Source: Micrococcaceae bacterium UBA4005 | GTDB taxonomy: Bacteria; Actinomycetota; Actinomycetes; Actinomycetales; Micrococcaceae | NCBI GenBank assembly: GCA_002384315.1 | Contig: DGBL01000056.1 | Coordinates: 4,720-15,821, forward strand | DNA: 11,102 nt | Direction: 5' to 3' | In this document: positions 6,426 to 11,102 of the stretch, piece after piece | How positions within the stretch are numbered: the first letter of the stretch is position 1 | Layout of the letters: each line of letters begins with the position of its first letter | Notes under the pieces: model-generated | Told to the model about the DNA's origin: nothing | The model's input: the letters and a program-made list of their open reading frames with translations, nothing else | Database searches by the model: none | Made by a program: the position numbers and the translations under genes

Positions 6426-9400
6426 TCACAGCTCCCCAACGGCGCGTGCCCCCGCCACGATGCTTTCAAGCTCGGATTCATCGGCCAGAGCATTCGGACG
6501 CATGAGGGTGCCCGCCGACACATAGAAGAATGCAGCCCGCACCGAGCTGGGCGGAACGTCTTTCAGACGCGCCCACGCAAGCCGATACAGCGCCAGTTGC
6601 ACCGCCCTAGTTGCGCTGCCTGCAGCATCGGGTGTCCGTCCGGTCTTCCAATCGATGAGATCCCAGCCGCCGTCGTCGTCTCTGAAAACCGCGTCGATCC
6701 GCCCGCGCACCACCACGCCGCCCACCCGCGTTTCAACCGGAATCTCGATTCCTTCCGGTACGCGCTCAGCCCACGGGGAGCGGCGGAAGGTATCCACCAA
6801 ATGCTCCAGCCCCAGCTCATCCTCCACCAGCAGATTGGACGCCCCCGCATATTCGCCCAAGTCCAGCATCCCGCTGCTGCCGTAAAACTCCTCAATCCAG
6901 GCATGGAACGCTGTCCCTTTCCGGGCTGCCCTCCCCGGTTCACGCGGAACGGGGCGGCGCAGCTGGCGCAGCACGGCGGCAGGGTCCGCAGCGAATTCCA
7001 CCAGAGTCGACGCCGAGATATGCGCCGGAAGACCCACCGGGATCCGCTCGCCGTCCCGTGCGGCGCGCTCGAGAATCAGCTCCACCTCCTGCACCCATCG
7101 GCCGGTTGCGGGCAGCACTGCGCGCCAGTTCGCTCCGGCGCCGGTCAGCTGGCGGGAAGCCTCATCCACGGCGGCGGCGGCCTCCTCCACGGCTCCCCTG
7201 CGCGCACCGAGCGGATCCAGTGGCCAGGAAGCGCGTTGGGGCTGCGCGTTGGCAGGATTGACGGTACCGATGTCATCCTCCGATACCCACTGCAGGACTC
7301 CGAAGCCGGCCTCTTGCGCATCGGCCAGCTCGTGGAGCGCGGATATATACGCGGATGGTCCGGCCGGGCGGGTTTTGCCGCTGCTCCAAGCAAAGGAGGT
7401 AGCGATAAGGACGTGTTTCGCGCGGGTAAAGGCGACGTACGCCAACCGGCGTTCCTCCCGCTCGGAATGCGCCTTCGCGTTTCCCGTGTAGGAGATTTCA
7501 CTCTCCAGCCACGCTTTCTGGTCCTCCTGCTCCCAGTCCCAGTGGGGCAGCTCGGGGGCGTCCCCCCGCAAAGTCCAAGGAATAGCGGCGTCCCCGACGC
7601 TCCAGCGGGAGTCTTTGCCGCTGGGAAAGGCACCCTCGTTCAGGCCAGGAACCACCACGACGTCCCACTCGAGTCCTTTCGCCGCATGGACGGTCAACAG
7701 CTGGACCGCTTCCCTGCTCGCTTCGAGCTGAGGGGCGGAAAGCCCGTCCTCCTGGGCGTTGGCCGCTTCGAGCCAGGCAAGGAATGCCTGCAGGTCCACC
7801 CGGTCCGCTGCGGCGCTGAAGCCGATGACCGTCTCAGCGAAGGCGTCGAGGTTCCGGCGGGCCTCATGGAGGCCGACCCCTGGTTTCGCCGCGACCTCGA
7901 TATCGAGGAGCATGCGGTGTTCCACTTCTGAGATAAGGGTCCCGAGGTCGTCTCCGACGGATTCCCGCAGACTGCGCAGTTCGTCCCGGAGCCGGGCGAG
8001 CCGCTCCCTCGCCGTCGCGGTAAGCCGCCGACCCGTAGCGGATTCCCACCCTGTCGGGGGAAGCCTGTCCACGGCTTCGACGAGGCTTCCAGCCTCAGCG
8101 AGATCGGGGTACACCGGCGGCGGCGCTGTCTCGGGATCGGGTGCGTCCGGAGACTGCGGCGCCGCGCCGACGCTCAGCCGCGTTCTAGCGAGCTGACGCG
8201 CCCAGTCGCCCAGTGCCATTAGGTCGGCCGGGCCGATTTGCCATCGGGCGCCAGCAAGCAAGCGAAGCATGGAATCTGAGCGGTCCGGATCTCCGAGCAC
8301 CCGCAGGGTTGCCACCAGATCGACGATTTCGGGGGTGCGCAGGAGCCCGCCGAGTCCAACCACCTGCACTGGAATGCCGTGTCGTTCAAGCTCCCGGCGA
8401 ATGGGTTCAAACTGTTTGCGGCCACGGCAGAGCACCGCGATGCTCGGCTGGAGACGCGTTCCGGCGTCGTCGGTTTCAAAGCTGCGCCGCGAATGTTTCA
8501 TGATCTGGGCGGCGATAGCCTCCGCCTCGCTGGCGGGTCCCCCGGTCGCAGGTTCCTCCAGCTGGGCGCTCGCGGTGGGCGCAACTGCATCGACGGAGTA
8601 ACGGCCTAGCCATACCTCTCCCACGGGAGCTTGTGGCCGGGCTTCCAGCTCGGGGGCCGCTAACGCTGTGACCTCCCGCAACCACGGGGCTGGCCTGTTC
8701 AGGGGAGCCGCGACGGCGTTGGCGGCTGTAAGAATGGACGTCGCGTTACGCCAGGCGACGGAGAGGTTCGCTACCAGTGACGGACTCCTGGGACCGTCCG
8801 GACAACCGACGGGGAAGGAGGTCCGGAAGGTGCTCAGTTGGCCAGCGGACGCTCCGCGGAATCCGTAGATGGATTGGTGCGGATCGCCGACTGCTGTCAC
8901 GGCCCTCCCGTCAGCGAAAAGCCTCGCGAACAGCACCATCTGGGCGTGCGAAGTGTCCTGGAATTCGTCGAGCAGGACCACCGAGTATTTTTGCCGCTCA
9001 AGCTCGCACGCTTCGGGAACTGTCTGGGCGATCCGTGCCGCGAGCGCGACCAAGTCACCGAAATCGAGCTGGCGTCGGGCCAGTTTGGCGGCAGCGTACG
9101 CCTCTACCAGTTCGGACACGCTGATTCGGGTGCGCAACCTGTCCAAAAGCTTTTCGACCGCCTGTGTGGACGCCTTCGTCGATCCCTCCAGGTACGGCAG
9201 CTCCTCGACCGCACCCAGGTGGGTGCGGATCTCCGCGCGCACGGTCGCCGGGCTCACGAGGTGCTCCGCGCATTCACCCGCCATCGCAAGAACCGATTTC
9301 ACCAAGGTCGATTTGGCTGCCCGGAGATGTTCCCAGTCCCCCTGGTACGCTTCGACGACTTCGGAGGCCAGTTGCCAGGATTGGGCGGATCCCAGCAGGG

Positions 9401-9914
9401 TCGAATCCCGTTCCACTCCGAGGCGCAACCCGTAATCTTGCACGATCCCGTTGGCGAATGAATGGTAGGTCGACACGGTGGGCTCAATCCGGTCGGGGCC
9501 GCCGACGTCGTTCTGTGAGCTGTCGCTGTCAAGGTGCTGATACAGCGCGGCGAGGCGCTGGCGGATCCGGGTAGCCAGTTCGCCAGCTGCCTTCCGGGTG
9601 AACGTGACACCGAGAATCTGTTCCGGGCGGACCAGCGAGTTGGCGACAAGCCACACGACCCTGTCCGCCATTGTCTTTGTTTTCCCCGACCCAGCCCCGG
9701 CCAGCACCAGCAGCGGCTCCAGCGGAGCTTCAATGACCCTGGCTTGGTCCGTGGTGGGGTAGAGCACCGGTGAATGGGGGTCGGTATGCAACAACTCGGC
9801 CAGCTCCCGGGCGGAAAACCGGTAGCCTCCGCCGGCTCCGCCCCCGCCACTGCCCTGCGCGGGCGAGAGTAAGCGAGCGTCGTCGGTGGAGGTCGTATCC
9901 TTGCTGAAAGTCAT
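6426..9914 (-). CDS. adnB: AdnB-type helicase-nuclease subunit (UvrD motor + RecB-like nuclease)
   Basis: This 1162-residue subunit is paired with AdnA in the actinobacterial complex that unwinds and resects double-strand DNA breaks. After a Gly-rich N-terminal linker (about 21-30) come the Q motif (TTDQARVIEAP, from 54), Walker A AGAGSGKT (72-79), motif Ia VTFTRKAAGEL (103-113), motif Ib STYHSFA, motif II LLDEFQDT (314-321), motif III GDPHQSIYGFRGA (343-355), motif V VHAAKGLEWDVVVV (about 740-755) and motif VI RRLAYVAFTRAKHVL (about 820-835). The C-terminal PD-(D/E)XK nuclease has His1004 in GTAFHAWIEEF, Asp1074 in RIDAVF, Asp1088-Trp-Lys1090 in DWKTGR, and Q1106-x3-Y1110. Both motor and nuclease look intact. 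I chose the ATG at 9914, overlapping the adnA TGA as ATGA with AGGTGA 4 nt upstream, over a GTG at 9968. The motif layout and gene order support AdnB rather than AddA or RecB. Confidence 0.95.
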   Translation of the reverse strand: MTFSKDTTSTDDARLLSPAQGSGGGGAGGGYRFSARELAELLHTDPHSPVLYPTTDQARVIEAPLEPLLVLAGAGSGKTKTMADRVVWLVANSLVRPEQILGVTFTRKAAGELATRIRQRLAALYQHLDSDSSQNDVGGPDRIEPTVSTYHSFANGIVQDYGLRLGVERDSTLLGSAQSWQLASEVVEAYQGDWEHLRAAKSTLVKSVLAMAGECAEHLVSPATVRAEIRTHLGAVEELPYLEGSTKASTQAVEKLLDRLRTRISVSELVEAYAAAKLARRQLDFGDLVALAARIAQTVPEACELERQKYSVVLLDEFQDTSHAQMVLFARLFADGRAVTAVGDPHQSIYGFRGASAGQLSTFRTSFPVGCPDGPRSPSLVANLSVAWRNATSILTAANAVAAPLNRPAPWLREVTALAAPELEARPQAPVGEVWLGRYSVDAVAPTASAQLEEPATGGPASEAEAIAAQIMKHSRRSFETDDAGTRLQPSIAVLCRGRKQFEPIRRELERHGIPVQVVGLGGLLRTPEIVDLVATLRVLGDPDRSDSMLRLLAGARWQIGPADLMALGDWARQLARTRLSVGAAPQSPDAPDPETAPPPVYPDLAEAGSLVEAVDRLPPTGWESATGRRLTATARERLARLRDELRSLRESVGDDLGTLISEVEHRMLLDIEVAAKPGVGLHEARRNLDAFAETVIGFSAAADRVDLQAFLAWLEAANAQEDGLSAPQLEASREAVQLLTVHAAKGLEWDVVVVPGLNEGAFPSGKDSRWSVGDAAIPWTLRGDAPELPHWDWEQEDQKAWLESEISYTGNAKAHSEREERRLAYVAFTRAKHVLIATSFAWSSGKTRPAGPSAYISALHELADAQEAGFGVLQWVSEDDIGTVNPANAQPQRASWPLDPLGARRGAVEEAAAAVDEASRQLTGAGANWRAVLPATGRWVQEVELILERAARDGERIPVGLPAHISASTLVEFAADPAAVLRQLRRPVPREPGRAARKGTAFHAWIEEFYGSSGMLDLGEYAGASNLLVEDELGLEHLVDTFRRSPWAERVPEGIEIPVETRVGGVVVRGRIDAVFRDDDGGWDLIDWKTGRTPDAAGSATRAVQLALYRLAWARLKDVPPSSVRAAFFYVSAGTLMRPNALADESELESIVAGARAVGEL

Positions 9915-11102
9915 TGCGTCACCTGGCGTCCTTCGGTGCAGAGGGGGCAGATCTCCGGGAGCCGGCACCCCGAACCGCCGAACCCCGCACGGAGCGGGTC
10001 ATGAATGGTCTCGAATACAGCCGATGCCATGAGGTTCGCGGCCTGCGAGATCATCTCCTCAGCCCATCCCTCCCCCGGATCGACCGGCGGCTGCTCCTGA
10101 ACACTGTGGGCCTTGTTGGTGGTGCCCAACTGCACGAGCGCCGCGCCGCCAGCGTCCGCTGCGCCGAAGGCATTGCGCAGCACGGCCACCTGGTAGGCCG
10201 CTAGCTGGGCGTGCCGGTCGATCGCCTTCGCCGCAGGCGCGGTTTTTCCGGTCTTAAGGTCAACCACCACAAGCCGTCCGCTAGCATCAGTCTCGAGCCG
10301 GTCAATCTGGCCGCGCAACCGGGCAACCCGCGGCTCCCCGCGGACAGTAACGGGCAGGTCCACCTCGAAATCGACCTCCGTGCCGTGCAGGGAACGCCCG
10401 TCCTGCCGTGCTGCGATGACATACGCGGCAAGTTTACGCACCATCGTTTCGGCACGGCGCAGCTCAAGCGCGCCCTCCCAGCCGTCCTTGATCCCTAGCG
10501 AAGGCCACCTCCGTGCGAGTTCGCGGGCGTACTCGGTCCCGGTCGCATCCGGATACTCATGCGCCAGCTGGTGGACCAGGGTTCCCAGCGAGCGGGCGAA
10601 GTCGGTGGTGGGCTCACCGCCGGCTGCCGAGACAAACCAGTTCAGCGGTGATTCGATAACCGACTCCACCTTTGACGGCGAGACCGGAATCACTGCGCTG
10701 TCGGGGATCACCGGATCGGTGCTGGTCAAGGGCAGGACCCCCCACCATTCGGCCGGGCCAGCGCCGGCGAGATGCGGCTCCAATGCGTCCATCCGGGCCA
10801 AGTGCAACCTCGCCTCCCGGGCCAGGTCCGGATACCGTTCAGCGTCCTGAGCGTACCGCCGGAGTTCAGCCACGAGCGCCCTGGGCGTGAGCGGCCGGTC
10901 AACTTCCGTTCTAAGACGTCCCGCACTCTCTGGCGGAAGCGGATCCACTAGATCTAGGAACTGCGAAGGTTGGGCATCCGGGGAGGATACCCCAATGCAG
11001 ATCAGTTCTTCCTCCGCACGGGAAATCGCAGCGGAAAAGGTCCGCAGTTCGTCGAACCGAATTTCTTGGACCAGGCTGAGCGGATCCCGGGAGGAGCGGA
11101 AC
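9911..11102 (-). CDS. adnA: AdnA-type helicase-nuclease subunit, 3' part only
   Basis: The C-terminal 396 residues are visible; the gene continues past the right edge, so the N-terminal motor cannot be assessed. The fragment opens at motor motif VI (LRTFSAAISRAEEEL, near 11050-11003). The RecB-like nuclease follows: GTLVHQLAHEYP (His codon at 10573-10571), GQIDRL (Asp at 10303-10301), VVVDLKTGK (Asp at 10261-10259, Lys at 10255-10253) and QLAAYQ (around 10207). These residues look catalytically complete. The tail ends CRLPEICPLCTEGRQVTQ, with three Cys in a C-x5-C-x2-C pattern. A fourth cysteine, which I would expect in the region reading VIESPLNWF, is Ser here (codon 10651-10649). Its stop overlaps the adnB start (ATGA), implying coupled, stoichiometric synthesis. 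A GTG at 10948 is internal and not a start, because the frame is open and homologous upstream. Confidence 0.93.
   Translation of the reverse strand, partial: FRSSRDPLSLVQEIRFDELRTFSAAISRAEEELICIGVSSPDAQPSQFLDLVDPLPPESAGRLRTEVDRPLTPRALVAELRRYAQDAERYPDLAREARLHLARMDALEPHLAGAGPAEWWGVLPLTSTDPVIPDSAVIPVSPSKVESVIESPLNWFVSAAGGEPTTDFARSLGTLVHQLAHEYPDATGTEYARELARRWPSLGIKDGWEGALELRRAETMVRKLAAYVIAARQDGRSLHGTEVDFEVDLPVTVRGEPRVARLRGQIDRLETDASGRLVVVDLKTGKTAPAAKAIDRHAQLAAYQVAVLRNAFGAADAGGAALVQLGTTNKAHSVQEQPPVDPGEGWAEEMISQAANLMASAVFETIHDPLRAGFGGSGCRLPEICPLCTEGRQVTQ
9919..9924 (-). promoter_or_regulatory. Shine-Dalgarno of adnB within adnA
   Basis: AGGTGA lies in the last codons of adnA, 4 nt before the adnB ATG at 9914. 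With the ATGA overlap it decides the adnB start and supports translational coupling of the two subunits. Confidence 0.65.

Noticed and set aside
6597..7931. 444-residue plus-strand open frame inside adnB
   Set aside because: It is antisense to the nuclease and motor motifs of adnB and has no coherent protein features or initiation signals.
9915..9968. Longer adnB start at GTG 9968
   Set aside because: It would overlap adnA by 58 bases. The ATG at 9914 has a ribosome-binding site and the standard ATGA overlap.
1972..11102. Cluster of UvrD-like helicases and RecB-like nucleases as a new antiphage defence system
   Set aside because: Gene order, lengths and motifs match the conserved actinobacterial adnA-adnB and nudC-uvrD2 housekeeping repair genes. 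No mobile-element genes, transposase or integrase lies nearby.

Overview
The window is GC-rich DNA from an actinobacterium, most likely Micrococcales and probably an Arthrobacter-like Micrococcaceae. That placement rests on protein flavour and on a gene set that parallels the mycobacterial Rv3195 to Rv3202c neighbourhood. It is an assignment from memory of families and synteny, not from a database search. Coding density is very high and six protein genes are recognisable. I see no RNA gene, CRISPR array, insertion sequence or prophage.

Layout from left to right: (1) a plus-strand DUF2342/zincin_2-type putative metalloprotease at the left edge; (2) a minus-strand, tightly coupled trio transcribed as nudC, uvrD2, then a small YgjP/M48-type metalloprotease, converging on gene 1; (3) a 140-bp divergent intergenic region carrying two apparent leaderless promoters and an inverted repeat; (4) a plus-strand aminoglycoside/macrolide phosphotransferase-fold protein with a very acidic tail; (5) converging on it from the right, minus-strand adnB and the 3' part of adnA, joined by an ATGA stop/start overlap. 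adnA runs off the right edge.

The theme is DNA-end processing and nucleic-acid quality control. AdnA and AdnB together form the actinobacterial helicase-nuclease that resects double-strand breaks. UvrD2 is a separate SF1 helicase with a tetracysteine module and an HRDC domain. NudC hydrolyses NADH and, in characterised homologues, removes NAD caps from RNA. The small metalloprotease has an intact zinc site and is translationally linked to uvrD2, but its substrate is unknown. The phosphotransferase-like gene sits where mycobacteria carry a potassium-channel-type gene (Rv3200c).

I found no convincing undescribed system. The points most worth a second look are variant catalytic or metal-binding residues: the AdnA iron-sulfur cysteines, the DUF2342 HExxH position, the kinase-fold metal-binding Asp and the NudC zinc site. 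The paired leaderless promoters and the low-complexity acidic tail are the other two.
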